A DNA stretch of 64,000 nt, taken from contig OU744725.1 in NCBI GenBank assembly GCA_916613615.1, positions 52,633,575 through 52,697,574 on the forward strand, written 5' to 3'. The position numbers and the translations under genes were made by a program. Within the stretch, counting starts at the first letter, position 1, and each line of letters opens with the position of its first letter. Positions 48,229 to 60,889 of the stretch are shown here, one piece after another. This DNA comes from Steromphala cineraria (taxonomy: Eukaryota; Mollusca; Gastropoda; Trochida; Trochidae). The notes below the pieces were generated by a model. The model had not been told where the DNA came from. It did no database searches and saw nothing but the letters and a program-made list of their open reading frames with translations.

Positions 48229-48339
48229 AATGAAGAGACATATGTGGATGACAACTTATTTAGAAGCTTGAGAACGACACAAGAACCTGTGTCAGTTACC
48301 ATGAATAAAGAAGTTGTCATCCATATATTCCTCTTCATT
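48229..48339. repeat. foldback with 29-base arms
   Basis: Arms 48229-48257 and 48311-48339 pair at 26 of 29 bases around a 53-base loop. The size is compatible with a hairpin RNA or a small foldback element. It lies about 140 bases past the 3' end of the receptor gene. Confidence 0.5.
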
Positions 48340-48475
48340 AAAATACATAACAAGTCCAAACACCTTACATTAAGAATATCAGATGGATAGTTCATTGACA
48401 AAATTCAAGTCTTTAACTTTTAACTCAGAGCACATTGCAATATGAATCATCCTCTGGGAATGTGACCATTGACAC

Positions 48476-49648
48476 CTAGTAAGGTTTGGTTGCAAGAACC
48501 ACAACAACGCCCACATCAGCACAGAACAAGATCACAACGTAGAAGATGAAGAACAGCCTGTCAAGACCAGCAGCAACCTCCTGCCATGTGTGTCGTCTGT
48601 TTCCGTTATCAGATCTGCGCATGTCCACATCGTCTGCAGGTTTGACCTGACCGGCAGTCGTTCCCTTGATACCCAACGCCATCTTGGCCAAGCAACCAGA
48701 GATTGGGATGATCTCGGGTCTGGCGCCTACATTGAGGGTCAAGACTGAGAGAGCTACAGACAGAACACTGAGGACGAAGAGGCACGTGATAAAGATGGCG
48801 AGGACGGATGTTTGTCTGGAGGTTTTGGGCAGGGTCTCACTTAAGAGGCTAAGAAACACCACAAATGACAACAAGATGGTGACTGTTAATCCTGCGCGGT
48901 CGCCCATATCCGCCGGAAGTGCAAATACCAGCGGGATCAAGGTTGATATCAAGATGACAGGCAGCAGAATGTTTAGATTGTAATATGTAGGACTTCTGGA
49001 CAAGGCAATAACAACCCTTAGTTCGTTTGTGTAATATGTGTCTTTCCCAAAAAGCTCACTGGTCAATGAAGTGACGCTCCAGAGACTGTTATGGGCGTCT
49101 TCGTTGAGGTCTCCGTCTCCAAGGGGAGACAACTCCAGCTCTTTTGGGGTCATCCAGGGTGAAACACTGATTTTACATATCTGAGAGTCGAATGGAAAAT
49201 ATCGTATATCCATCGTACATTTAGTTTTGTATATATCACCAGGAACCCACTGTACTGATCCATCTGAAGCTACACGGACGAGTTGATCTGCATATCCCAT
49301 TGATTTAAGGTCTTTCAGGGAGTTGCTGACTATGAGATCAGGGGTCCACACCTCTTTCTGTTGAAAGTAGACAACAGAAACATTGAAATTGCTCTCATTC
49401 CATGCCAGAGCGGAGTCTTCCCAATATATGTCGAACCAGCCCTTTGTTGTCAATGACTGTTCCTGTTCATTAAGTTCAATCACAGACAAAAGAGTAAAGT
49501 TCACGTGGATCACCGTAAAGTTGTCGGTTCTTGGAGTGACGAGAACTTTGTTGCGAGCTAAAATATCGGATTTCAGATTGCGTCGGGCTTCAGGAAGTCC
49601 ACCGTAAACGGAATAAATCAGAGCTAAGATCACCAGAAAAGAGATCAT
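48476..49648 (-). CDS. intronless nicotinic acetylcholine receptor-like subunit
   Basis: 390 residues in one exon. A signal peptide (about 1-17) is followed by the ligand-binding domain with N-glycosylation sites (NFT 43 and 50, NES 84, NVS 89), WTPDL at 101-105 and a canonical Cys-loop, C144 to C158 with FPFDSQ between. Four membrane helices lie at about 222-245, 252-272, 281-303 and 363-386. The M2 region (GDRAGLTVTILLSF..LSE) keeps acidic residues and the central leucine, so cation conduction is likely. The vicinal cysteine pair of alpha subunits is absent, so it is non-alpha or divergent. The M3-M4 loop is short, about 60 residues. Absence of introns suggests origin by retroposition, as in expanded bivalve receptor families. 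Ligand unknown. Confidence 0.92.
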   Translation of the reverse strand: MISFLVILALIYSVYGGLPEARRNLKSDILARNKVLVTPRTDNFTVIHVNFTLLSVIELNEQEQSLTTKGWFDIYWEDSALAWNESNFNVSVVYFQQKEVWTPDLIVSNSLKDLKSMGYADQLVRVASDGSVQWVPGDIYKTKCTMDIRYFPFDSQICKISVSPWMTPKELELSPLGDGDLNEDAHNSLWSVTSLTSELFGKDTYYTNELRVVIALSRSPTYYNLNILLPVILISTLIPLVFALPADMGDRAGLTVTILLSFVVFLSLLSETLPKTSRQTSVLAIFITCLFVLSVLSVALSVLTLNVGARPEIIPISGCLAKMALGIKGTTAGQVKPADDVDMRRSDNGNRRHTWQEVAAGLDRLFFIFYVVILFCADVGVVVVLATKPY

Positions 49649-49649
49649 C

Positions 49650-50605
49650 GTTGCAAATGTTTACCCAAAATATTAGTTAAAAAGAGCAGAAACAGAATAT
49701 AAACAGCCTTTGGTAAGACAAGGGCGCCTATATTTACAACTAAGGCGTGCTTTGCTAAACCTCATAAAACATGTCTCCCTGATTTACTGAAGCTAAATCT
49801 TGATCAGTTCTGTTTGGCTGCCCGGTATCCAAAACAACGCCTTATGTCATATATTTTATTGATTTATGACAATTTTGTGCATCAGTATTGTGTACAAACC
49901 ACTCAAATTTGTTTTGTAATTCGCGTTGATTGTCGTACAGAATGCTTAAATTGATCTGGAGATATGTTTACACGAAACCTATTGTGCCTTTGGCTTGGGA
50001 AAAGTTAATAATTTACTACGGCGAATTCTCTTGTCTCAATTTGCTCTGTTTTTTTTGCTGAGTATGGTTTACTTACTTAACTATGTCTAAAAGTGAAGAA
50101 TTGATTTTTTCGGGATGTTTGACTATGACCTATGTATTTGTTTACGTACAATGATCAACTAATGAATGAGACAATACATACGGTATAACAAAACACAGTG
50201 AAGTCTATAGCTCAGTTTATCATTACGTACTAGATAATACAGAAAATGTCTTTTGGTGGCATTTGGATCTTGTCGGGATAAAGAATGATGTGACACAACA
50301 TTTATCCATTTATCCAGTAATTTGACTATCCAGGTTGTAGATATTGTAGACGACATTAATTAATCCATTTATCGAGTAACATTGTAGATATTGTAGAGAA
50401 AAGATAACCGGCTCTAGTAATCAACACTACACTTGTCCTATTGTTACTTAAAATTGATGGGATGTAAGTTACCATATTTACTTATATGAACAGTTTTTGT
50501 TATGAATTTAGACCTCCTTGTTCAAAAACATAATCCTCAGTTTTTACCTAATCATTATTCCTTTTTAATCATATACTCCTCAGTTTATAGTCTGATGTTC
50601 ACATT
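49650..50605. other. 5' flank of the receptor gene, nothing else seen
   Basis: I see no 5' exon that I can prove and no recognisable core promoter. Confidence 0.4.
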
Positions 50606-50608
50606 TTT

Positions 50609-51052
50609 CAGTTTCTGGTGAGATATTCCGCAGCTCTTGTCAGTATACCTGTTTCTAGTCGGATACCCCTCAGTTTCTAGTCAGATACTCCTCAGTTTCT
50701 AGTCGGATACCCCTCAGTTTCACGTCAGATATTCCTCAGTTTCTAGTCGGATACCCAGTTTCTAGTCGGATACTCCTCAGCTTCTAGTCGGATACCCCTC
50801 AGTTTCTCGTCATATACTCCTCAGTTTCTAGTCGGATACCCCTCAGTTTCTAGTCGGATACCCCTCAGTTTCACGTCAGATATTCCTCAGTTTCTAGTCG
50901 GATACCCCTCAGTTTCTAGTCGGATACCCCTCAGTTTCTAGTCGGATACTCCTCAGCTTCTAGTCGGATACCCCTCATTTTCTAGTCGGATACCCCTCAT
51001 TTTCTAGTCGGATACTCCTTAGTTTCTAGCCAGATATTCTCCCGTTTCTAAG
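50609..51052. repeat. 22-bp minisatellite, about 20 units
   Basis: The unit is TCAGTTTCTAGTCGGATACC plus CC or TC. Variants with CACGTCAGATATTCC recur. Units abut directly without spacers, so this is not a CRISPR-like array. Confidence 0.9.
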
Positions 51053-51054
51053 GA

Positions 51055-52430
51055 GGCGAAGAACTATTAAATTATTCACAAATCAAACTTTGTTTGTTAT
51101 ACATGATCAGCCTGTATGTGTTTAGAGCTGCTCTCTTGTGTAATATTCCCAGCTCCGTTAACTTATATTTGCAATACACTCATAACGGTGAGCTGTATTG
51201 TCCTACTGTCGACAATACAAATGTGTACATAATATTTTATTTTCCGTCAGGACATGGAAATATTGTATTTACATTTCCGCTACAATGAGACAGAATTTTT
51301 TTTATGTTGGTAAATATAACGAAATGTTATTTTCTCTGTGGATGTTAAAAGTGAATAGGCTCTATTTGAATCAGTCGGAATCACCGTGGTATCAAAATAT
51401 TGAAATGCGTATGTTGAAATCATATTCAATAATTGTTTATCTGTAGAACCATGACGGCATAAGACTTCGGTCAGAATACATTCCTTGATTTACACATACA
51501 TGTATGACGTATTATCAACATAACCGGTTCGCGATATTGTAACATGTAAATATGTCACAGAAAAGCTGTACAAATTTAAATTTTACTTTTTATTGAAAAA
51601 AGACCAAATATATTGATAGGAATTGAAAGGAATCCACACATTTACATTGATAAATGATAAAGACTTTAAAAACACCCTCGTAACGCTGAAGAAAATATGA
51701 ACTTCTCGTTGTTGTTTTTAAATGTTCTCTTAATTTCGTTTCCACACAAAAATGGCTCGAAATTACTGTCAACCTATCAATCAGATGTTGTGCCACGAGA
51801 CCATTATATTTTAAACTGCTGTTCTGCTCTTCAAGCACTCTCATCTCATTTGTTGAAAACATGGCCAATGTTTCTGATTTTAGACAGGCCTTCTCATGGT
51901 CGGACTGGTCAATTAATCCGCGATTATTAATACAGATTCATGTGGCTAATTTATCAAACATTGACGGTTTAGTTGTTTTTACACGAACGAGAACTTTTAG
52001 TTCGAATTTAATTTAATAAAATAAAATTAAGCACGGGTCATTCTTTCCTATAAAAAACATCTCTCTTGCACATGATCACAAATTGCGAAATTTCGTTGGT
52101 AAAATTATTTTACTAAGTCTTTTTTCTACAAAACACGGGTTGCTTTCAGATGGAACATAATGAGTGTCGTATCTTGTTTATTTCCACCTCGCTTTGTGGC
52201 AAGTCAAAACCTAGATAATGCGTGTATTGCAATCGGAAGCCTTGCAATTTTATTGTGTTAAACGTATCTGTTACAATCTTCCACTCTTATTAAACTTAGT
52301 GTGAATGGGATATGCCTGCGTAGATTTCAACGAAATACCACCTTTGCAATTGCAAGATGGTATTGAATAACTGCGCCTCTCTTATATTGTGTTGCTTTTT
52401 TCTGTAAACTTCAAATTCATACCATTCCAC
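51055..52430. other. no gene seen
   Basis: Short open frames (for example 51094-51288, 51590-51868) lack domains and splice context. Confidence 0.4.
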
Positions 52431-52540
52431 CAGTTTGGTTTAAACATATTTATTTCTTTTGAAGAACTGGATTGGTAAACAAACAATAGCTTATTATTCC
52501 ACCAGTTTAAAGTTTACATTGATACAGAAGCGATGATTAT

Positions 52541-52736
52541 CGCCAGTTCCGAACAGTCAGTTGTATGCCTTGCTGCCGACCTTTGAGTTTTCTGTGCTGA
52601 TATCAGCGCCCCTCCAGGCGATTGTTATCAAACCTCCAGTTACGTTCTGATTGGACTATTGCTATCTCTAGAGAGCAAGCAAAGGAAACTCAAGGGTCTG
52701 CAGCAAGACATAAAACTGACATTTCGGAAACTGGCG
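52541..52736. mobile_element. 196-bp foldback MITE
   Basis: Arms of about 57 bases, starting CGCCAGTT.CCGAA and ending TTCGGAAACTGGCG, are inverted with few mismatches through CTTGCTGC and the CTTGAGTTT region. An 80-base centre separates them. The target duplication is unclear. Confidence 0.75.
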
Positions 52737-53056
52737 TTAAAGGTTTTGTGTAGGAGGATGTATATTATTCAGTGATTGACATTGGTGTCAGTTGCTGGTG
52801 TTATTGGTATCCCCGTTGCAAATTGAAGTATAATTAGAGCTTAGTGTAATGTACACTTTCTATAGAAATTCTTACACCCCTCTTCCATCATACAAATCTG
52901 GGATAATCTTAAGAAAAATAAGACATCATTTTTTTCACATTTTATTATGAAACAATAAACAAGAACAATAATACTTTGAACATTATGGTACACCAGTCAA
53001 TAAGACCACAAAAATCTTAGGTCGTCTCAAAAAAAGGATAATGTAAAGATCTGTAC

Positions 53057-53083
53057 ACTGTGGCGCCAAACTAGCGCCACAGT
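53057..53083. repeat. perfect 10-bp stem hairpin
   Basis: ACTGTGGCGC and GCGCCACAGT are exact inverses around CAAACTA, about 230 bases beyond the stop codon of the gene at 53311-56191. It could be in the 3' UTR of that gene. Confidence 0.5.
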
Positions 53084-53310
53084 TGCGATAATACACAAGG
53101 TATCGTCTCCTCCATCACAATTTGCATTGAGGTTGCAGTAGCAAAACATCCGAACACAATACATGTTCAGCGCAAAAGCCGCGGATATAATGGTCCCGTT
53201 TCGAATCAACTTTGATAAAGGTCAATTTGATCGAAATTGGAGATCGGCAGGGTTCATTCATATCTCTGATTTGATTGGATCAGATCGGTAAGTTTATGGC
53301 GTTAAACAGT

Positions 53311-56191
53311 TTATTGGTCAACTTGAAGAGTACATTGGCCAAGTCTGGAAAAGTTCACGTTCTTGATGCAAAGAACCTTGGATTTCTTCTCTCGCCTCTC
53401 CTTCTGGACAACAACCTCGCCCTCCACTGTCTCCAGATCTCTGGAATGTAGGTCAAGCAGTTGGTGCCGCTGGTAATAGTCAATGCTGCAGGTCATCATG
53501 ACCCTAACAGTTTTGCACACGGCACCATTCTTCGTCTCCTGGTTGGTCTCTTCTTGGTGACCTACGAGTGATTCGACCGTGACCTTTCCCACGGGTTCAG
53601 ACTGCATGTTGTAGATAATGAAGACGTCACCCTGCGAGACCACCTCCAGGCTGAAGGCAAAACCTTCTGGGTCGCTGTCTGACCAGAAGTAGTTGTCGTT
53701 GAAGTTCAGAGAATCACCCTCGAACGTCAGACGCTTGCCGTAGCCCATCCCGATGCTAAGCAGGATCTTGGCCTCCCCGTTGTACAGCTCCTCGTCTCTC
53801 CCGTTGTAACGCACCTTGTAGCGGAACCCTGGACAGATGGACTTGTCCACGTACAGCCCTGTTGAGAAATAAGACAAATTCTTAGGACTTTCTCTCTAGA
53901 AATTAAGGCATGTTTAGACACTTCTTTAGATACGCTGAGAATTTTATTCATAAGCGTGTTGTTACATTTCAAACAGTTTTTGTTGGGGAAAAACTTGAAA
54001 AATTACGAATTGTGTTCAAACTGTTATCAATATAACATTCATTTTTTGTTCACAAATTAAAATGAAATTAAACAATTTGTATCATGCAGTACTTAAAAAA
54101 GTACATTTGAAAAACTTTGTAAAAACGAAGTATAGGTGTCTTGTTGAGTTTGAGTTTTAATACAAGAAGTGATTCAACAAAACATTTGTTGGAGTGCAAG
54201 AAACTACAGCACTCCCAGAAACTAAGAAATCAAATGATTGTGTTGTTGTTTAGTAATTACATGAAACAATACTAGTTGTGTAATCCGGTGGATCAAGACA
54301 GCAGGAACCCACTGGGTGGGTTGTCTCCCTTGTCAGAGCGATTGATGCGTGCGATCCCCAGTGAATCGCAATCATCTCTCAACCCGAAACATCTGTTCAA
54401 AAATGAAATCTCACGAGAATGGCAGCATACAAGAAGTCATGACCAACAATGATATTGGCCACAATGACAAAACATTTGTTAACAAACGTTATCAAACAAG
54501 ATGAAACTGAGTTCTAACAATGACGAATGATTTCTTATGCAAGTCTTCAAGATACGGACCTATAACTATTATTAAATAATTATAAAGATGTATTCGAACT
54601 TCCACTATCTCATGAAATAAACCAATAATCTAGATTTATGCATTTGTATTTTAATTATTAACATAAATTATGAACGTAGTCGGGTTTGTAAAAGTATTAC
54701 GAACATGTCTTTAACATAAAGTATGCGCTAAATTTATTAATGCTCTGGACAAAAATCTTTGACGTCATGCCACTTGCGTCGCCATCACGATAAGTGACGA
54801 CACAGAAGTAAAGCATGTATCTCGAAGTTTGTCTAAGCATTAACAAAAGACATGGTTGCTAAGTACAGCTAACGTCAGCAAAAATAAAACATTAATCAAG
54901 TTGGTGATACACTGGTTGGTACTTTGGGGTCCGTCACGTCAGCTATCGTTGGTCTGGCAACGTGACCTAGTTTACATTTCAAACTGGGTCAACGTGGCTG
55001 TACCTTATCCTGTACCGGAGACATTGAATGAGTACGTTTGCGGATTTCAATGGCAAGATTTCCTTGCATTATAGTCTGGGAGGGAGGGAACATATGCCAG
55101 CTGTTATTAAAAGTGACAGGAATAGAATTGGCTTGTATGGACATCTGGAAATCGATTATGTTATGGCCACGGCTAAAAGGTTTTGCTACGGTGCGCGGAT
55201 CGGCATGACCGTAGCACGCATTCCTTCACTGACATGATCTTACTTATTTCACTTAATACATTATGAACATTTTTATAATTCCAAGAAGGGCATTCGTTTA
55301 ATATTCAGGGATAAAATTTAAAGAGCATGACCCTTTTTTCCATCTAGTGCCGTGGAATCGCTTCTGTCCAGAAAGAACAAATATTAATACGGAATAAACA
55401 ACCAACCAGTGTATCCGCCAATTTTAACTAAAGCTATTCGATACATGTGTTTACATTATGTGATGTAAGTTACATTTTAATGATATAAAATACTTGAGGT
55501 ATAAAGTTAAAAAGACTTGGCGCATAAATATGTTTTACATTTAGTAACGTTACCTTTGAGTCTGAAACATCCAACAACTACACAAATGCATTTACGAAAA
55601 TATTTTATAATGATATGCTCAAATCGGTAATTATTCATTTCCTTTGAACGACTTCATGTTTTCACTGGTGCTTTTCGTATCTGCATTTGTATAGAATAAT
55701 CAATAACATGATTCACGCCAAGCGCCAAATTTAGCTATCGCCTGCCACTCCTACGGTTTAGACTCAGAATCACTTAGCATAATATATTCATAGGATGAAA
55801 ATGATGGAAAGATGACTAAAATGACAGAAATAATGCTATTTTAATGCAAATCTTTACCTATAACGAGTAGTTCGTGCGGGCAGATGCCCTTCACTTCGTA
55901 TTTGGCCGGAGCTTCATTCAACTCTGTCCCGCAGACGATTCTCGACGTCTGGCGCTTCGAGTCGGCAATGGCGGACAGATGATCGGCATTCTCGTTTTCT
56001 ACAAGAACCCGGTAGAGGTCTTCAGGTCTGGATTTTCCATGTTGAAATGGAAGGAGATCGTCTTCTGGATTCAACATACGCAGAAGATCTTCCTGCTTGT
56101 TGTAAGGGGCAATGTGCCGGAGCATGACATCTTCATCCATTACTAGATCACAACCGAAGTTGTCTTCGACGATCTCTTGACAGGACAGCAT
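53311..56191 (-). CDS. uncharacterised protein, possible CARD-like N-terminus
   Basis: Exons are 55858-56191 and 53311-53858, joined by a GTAAAG donor and a TTTCTCAACAG acceptor with phase 1 agreement, giving 293 residues if ATG at 56191 is the start. The frame stays open upstream to a good acceptor (TTATTTCCTTCAG, exon edge about 56216), so an upstream exon is possible. Residues about 5-78 are helical and charged, with a pattern (DVMLRHIAPY, LLRMLNP, EDLYRVLVENENADHLSAI) compatible with a CARD or other death fold; this is a weak guess. The C-terminal half is rich in beta-prone stretches, then a basic segment (QKERREKKSKV). I do not recognise it. There is no signal peptide or membrane helix, so it is probably cytosolic. 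Codon pattern and GC are clearly gene-like against the surroundings. Confidence 0.8.
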
Positions 56192-56229
56192 ATTCAATGA
56201 ATTAATTCTTCCTTGTCTGAAGGAAATAA

Positions 56230-59200
56230 AATCAAGGTCCTGATTAAATTTGTCGGAATTTGGAAAAGCTTAACGATAGTAATATTTCGATGAAAGTATT
56301 TACTGCTCGTATAAGAGAAAGCTGTAACAGAGCAACGTTAGCGTTCCTACTATCTTGAAATCTGCAGCGCGTGTGTGTAAATATAGTGGGCTACTACGGT
56401 TTACTCTACGACTCCGACCAATCAAATTTGATCAACAGCAATGTGATTGGTCAACAAGAGGCGGCAAGCGAACACGTGGAGCATGCGTGTTTATTAATGA
56501 AATTTCTCGAAACGATTCTGGAATAAGGTTTTGCAACTGGATTGCGAAACTCGTTTTGTTTTCTCTGAATAAAACTACAAGTAACACAATCTCATTTAAC
56601 GATTTGAAAAATAGTAACTGATTTAATATGACCATAAGAAGTTTGATTATTAGTTTGTAAAATTACTTCATTATAAGACAGATAAGATAATGCATGAACG
56701 TTTCGTGTTATAAAGGAGGACATGGTTTTGAGGTCAAAAGGATATTTCCTCATGAACTGGTTGAAAAATTCCGTCATGTTGTTGGTTAGTCCACGTGGTT
56801 GGTTATGTATGTTATTGTCCAAAGGTGTGTATATCCCCATGTATACCCTTCTTTCGACCCTTGATATGCGATCAGGGTTATTTTCCTTCACATGGCCAAC
56901 AAAACACGACAATCCTTATCTGTTGCAATTGGAATGGGATGTCCCAAACCTCAGTGTGTTTCAATAAATAAACTCTGACATTATGAAAACAAAAAGTGTA
57001 AGTGCATTGACACGGGATATGAAAACTGTTTTAAATTACAATGCACAAAACATTGAACACAGAATTAGATAAGAGATAAGATAGAGAATATAATGAGATT
57101 GTTAGAATACAAGGACATACGTTTTTAACTTTGAATATGGAACTTTTAATTGATAAATTTAATTCTTGACAAATCTTAACTGAAAGTGAAACCAAATTGC
57201 TTTGTTAATGAAAAAATGGAAAATGATAATTTAAAGTTATATTATTTGACAAATCTTTACGTAAATAGTCTACGTCTTTGGATTTAGCAGTGATTCTTAA
57301 GTATCTCTTGATAAATATAAGTATGTGTTATACAATATTTAGGTTATCTGTCATTTAAAAAGATAATAAAGTAAATTAAAAAATCAAAATGTTTTTCGTT
57401 TGCTTAAAATCAAATTCTTTACTTTGACAGCCTAAATCTACTACAGCTAGAGTCAGTTTACAAATAAACAACCTCTTCGTTATAACATCAGTTACTGTTA
57501 ACAATATCGTTGTATAACGCGTTTTACACACATCGCTGCTATTATTCCACATGCACGAGTCGAACCAATCAAAAGATGCGTTACAAACTGTAGCACGTGC
57601 CAAGCTCATGCACTAGTGTTCATTTCACACAACGTGCCAGGCCTTCGAAACACGGAAGCAATCTATACGCTGCAATCGCTGTATAATAGTACGGTATAGG
57701 TAAGAGATTTTACGGATTCCCTTTCATCTACTGTGATTGTATCAATTGCACGATATGCAGTCATAAGTGAAAGATCTCTATGCAAATATTTTCTTTCATT
57801 ATTTTATGAATGGAAAGAGTTAAGCCGACGGCTGTCATGTCAAAGTCGGAACACAACAGCGTGTTTTGCTGGTGTACATTGCACATGCCGCATGCGTTGC
57901 CGGGGCAATCTTTGAAGAATCCGTATGTTTGGAAGAGTTCTGTCAATTTCTCTAACAATAAATTACATTTTGCAATTTTGAATTTGAAATTGAACAAAAT
58001 TAGTATGTGTTTAACAATGTATTACATGTTAGTTTCAATGTTTTTCATATAAATACAAAATTAATACACTTAGTGTAAATTGTTTCTATTTCACTACAAT
58101 GGACACATATTTACCCTTTTATGATGTGTATGATTACCTTGTGTAACAAATGTCATTATTGCAATACCAAATACCTAATATTGCAATAATTAATATATGA
58201 TGAAAAGTATAAGTAGAAAAAGTATAAAACATTTTTTTTCTTTTGCATTTTTGCAAATATAAACTATTGAGATATTGTAGATTTATAAAATAAATTATTT
58301 ACTTATATTATAAAAAACATAATAAAACCAAAAAAAACCCATTATGTAACACACTGTTTTCTACTTTATTAATAAATGTTCTTCTCTTAAAAAAGGCTTT
58401 TAATACAATAGTCATGTTTAATTTCTGTATTAAACAGGAGTTAATTAAGTCAAGGTCCTTTTTCAGCAAGTCTAGATGATATATGAAATTGAAAGCTTAA
58501 AGAAATGAAATTATGTAAATGAAGGTACACTTTTCATTTCAAATACTTTATTGCCACAAGTTAAGTCAAGCAACATAATATATTAGTGTGAATAAAAATG
58601 TCTTGCATATCTCGGTCAACATGCAGACATGGAGGTAGACACAAATGAACTCTTATGCAAGGTCAAACTGCACGCTTGCCTTAGTTTTATATGGCTGACA
58701 GATAAGTGCTGATAATATACCTACATACCTATATTATACAATGAGTTTATCACTGGTGCAGTATCAAATATAGACAATTCATTTTTTGTTTTCATTAAAA
58801 TGGTTTTATAATTTGATATTTCTTAAATTCTTTTTTTTGCTATTCTACTTGTGATATAGATGTAAAGACTTGCTTTAAGAGTAATATTGATAAAGTTCTT
58901 ATAAAATACAGAGCATTTTAAAATAAAAGCTGCTCTTTTAAATAAACAAAAAGTCAATTAATTTTGCACCTTTTAATTTTTTTTCTAAAATCTTAGGTTT
59001 TGAAACATTTGAAAAAATTTATCTAAAAGTTCCAATTGATTTAATAGAAATTAGACTCTTTTTAAATACATTTTGATTAGTTTAAGTTTTTTTCCTGTTA
59101 GGTTTAAATATTAGCACTAAGATGTCTGACAAGATCTTTACAATTACTTAAGAAGAGAGTCACTTTAAAGGAAAATTCCAGTAAGATTCGAAATTAATAC

Positions 59201-59695
59201 TAACAAAAATCTGAGTTATAAAAACACATTCTCACAAATAATTAAATTACTAAACGCTGTTATTTGAAATTTGGAGTCTTGGAGAAAGTCTATGTCTAGC
59301 CTAAGTAGACCAAGTGACCTCACATTTCTAGTAAGGAAACTGCATTCATAGATATCAGCAGTAGAATGGCACGAATGCTAACAAAGATTTGTATCCTTGT
59401 ACGATTTTTAAAATTTTAAGAATATATTTTGACACTGATATTTGTTTAGCTGATGATAAAATTATTAGAAATTAGTTCATCTAAAAGTTGACAGCCTCAA
59501 CTATGTTTGTATGCAATATACATGTTTCTTGTCAAGTGAAAATCTAAAATAAGATTTTTAAATAGAATAAAGAAAATGAAACAAATGAAAATGTTATCTG
59601 TGATTTTAATAAATTGGTGATTAACCTTAAGTTATTTCAATTATATAAATGCTTTTTCTACAAAAAGTACATGAAAAGTGTAATTTTCTGTTGCA
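56230..59695. other. no gene that can be supported
   Basis: The stretch upstream of the 53311-56191 gene may hold its promoter or a 5' exon (56220-56420). The minus frame at 56592-56912 (TNNMTEFFNQF) has no ATG start and no confirmed family. From 57000 on the sequence is very AT-rich. Confidence 0.4.
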
Positions 59696-59703
59696 TATTT
59701 TAA

Positions 59704-60053
59704 AGGGACAGTAGCACATTTTTAGAGGGAATGTTTGATGTCAGGAAAACGAAAATAAATTGTTCCAAGTGAAAGACAATGTATTTAAACTAATGAAGCA
59801 GTAATAAATCAAATATATAATGTATAGTTTAGCCATGTGATTCCTTTTTCTTACACAATATGAACAAAAGGTGTTCACACAAAATGGCCGCCTATGGATT
59901 TTAGGTGAATCTTCATAGTTTGTCCTCTGGCTATGGATAATTGGTTTGTGTTATGAGATTTTTGACACTATCAAAATAATACATTTATCATTAACATACA
60001 TATCAGTGAAAATTTTAAAATATAAAATTATCAAAAAACGTGCTACTGCCCCT
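59704..60053 (+). mobile_element. full TTAA-type MITE
   Basis: AGGGACAGTAGCACATTTTT at the left and ACGTGCTACTGCCCCT at the right, with TTAA at both ends. It has the same body as the 27930 copy. Confidence 0.88.
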
Positions 60054-60293
60054 TTAAAAAGTTTGCACCTACCGATATATGTATCATGTTGTTTCTGTGA
60101 TATACCGAAATACCAATAAGTAACCATAGTAAACAACACTTACGTATCACATAAAGGTATACGTTTAATGTCTTTATTATCCTTAGAGAGTTGTTCAACC
60201 AAACTTGACATTAAGACGTTTGATGTAGACTTATTTACAGTCTACTTGAATAACTTTCCGATGGTTATAGAATTGAGTTATGAAAGAGCATCT

Positions 60294-60695
60294 GTTGTTG
60301 AAAATACAGGAGCCTTCTTAAAGGGGCAGTAGCACGTTTTTAGGGGGAATATAAGGTGATGTCAGGAAAATTAAAATTAATGGTTCTAATTGAAAGAAAG
60401 TGCATCTAAACTAAATGGAGCAGTAATAATTCAAATATATAATGTAAAATATAGCCATGCGATTCCTTTTTCTTACACAAAATGAATTAGAGGTGTTCAC
60501 AAAAAATGGCCGCCGATGGATTTTAGGTGAATCTTCATACTTTGCTCTCTGACCATGGATGATTGGCTTGTGTAATGAGATTTTTGATACTACCAAAATA
60601 ATACATTTAGTGTTAACGTACAATTATCAGTAAAAAATTTAGAATATAAAAACGTGCTACTGCCCCTTTAAGAAGGCTCCTGTATTTTCAACAAC
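60294..60695. repeat. 24-bp perfect inverted flanks around a MITE
   Basis: GTTGTTGAAAATACAGGAGC.. (60294-60317) and its exact inverse (60672-60695) lie directly outside the TTAA sites of the MITE at 60322-60667. Removing the MITE and one TTAA leaves a perfect 52-base palindrome centred on TTAA. Confidence 0.85.
60322..60667 (+). mobile_element. full TTAA-type MITE in a palindromic target
   Basis: AGGGGCAGTAGCACGTTTTT and the inverse are flanked by TTAA at 60318-60321 and 60668-60671. It is 346 bp and non-coding. Confidence 0.9.
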
Positions 60696-60889
60696 TGATT
60701 GGACAAAATGATACTGAGGCTTTGCTGGCTGATCAACTCCCAATAATAAGATTAGACTTACTAGTAGGAAGTTGATCGGGATTCTGTTGAGCATTTAAAA
60801 TCAAGAAAAAATATGCAATTTTTTTGTGACAAATGACAGGGGAAAAAGGGGTTTATCAACTGTAAATTTAATGAAAGGAGAGAATTGAT

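Noticed and set aside
48666..48983. 105-residue plus frame within the receptor gene
   Set aside because: It is the antisense shadow of the receptor coding sequence.
50609..51052. CRISPR-like appearance of a short repeat array
   Set aside because: Units abut without unique spacers and the genome is eukaryotic; it is a minisatellite.
53727..53972. 81-residue minus frame overlapping the uncharacterised gene
   Set aside because: It runs across the splice acceptor in a different phase; it is a shadow of the real exon.
56592..56912. 106-residue minus frame with TNNMTEFF, resembling a transposase fragment
   Set aside because: It begins without ATG, directly after a stop, and only one short motif resembles MULE-type proteins. 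I cannot support it.
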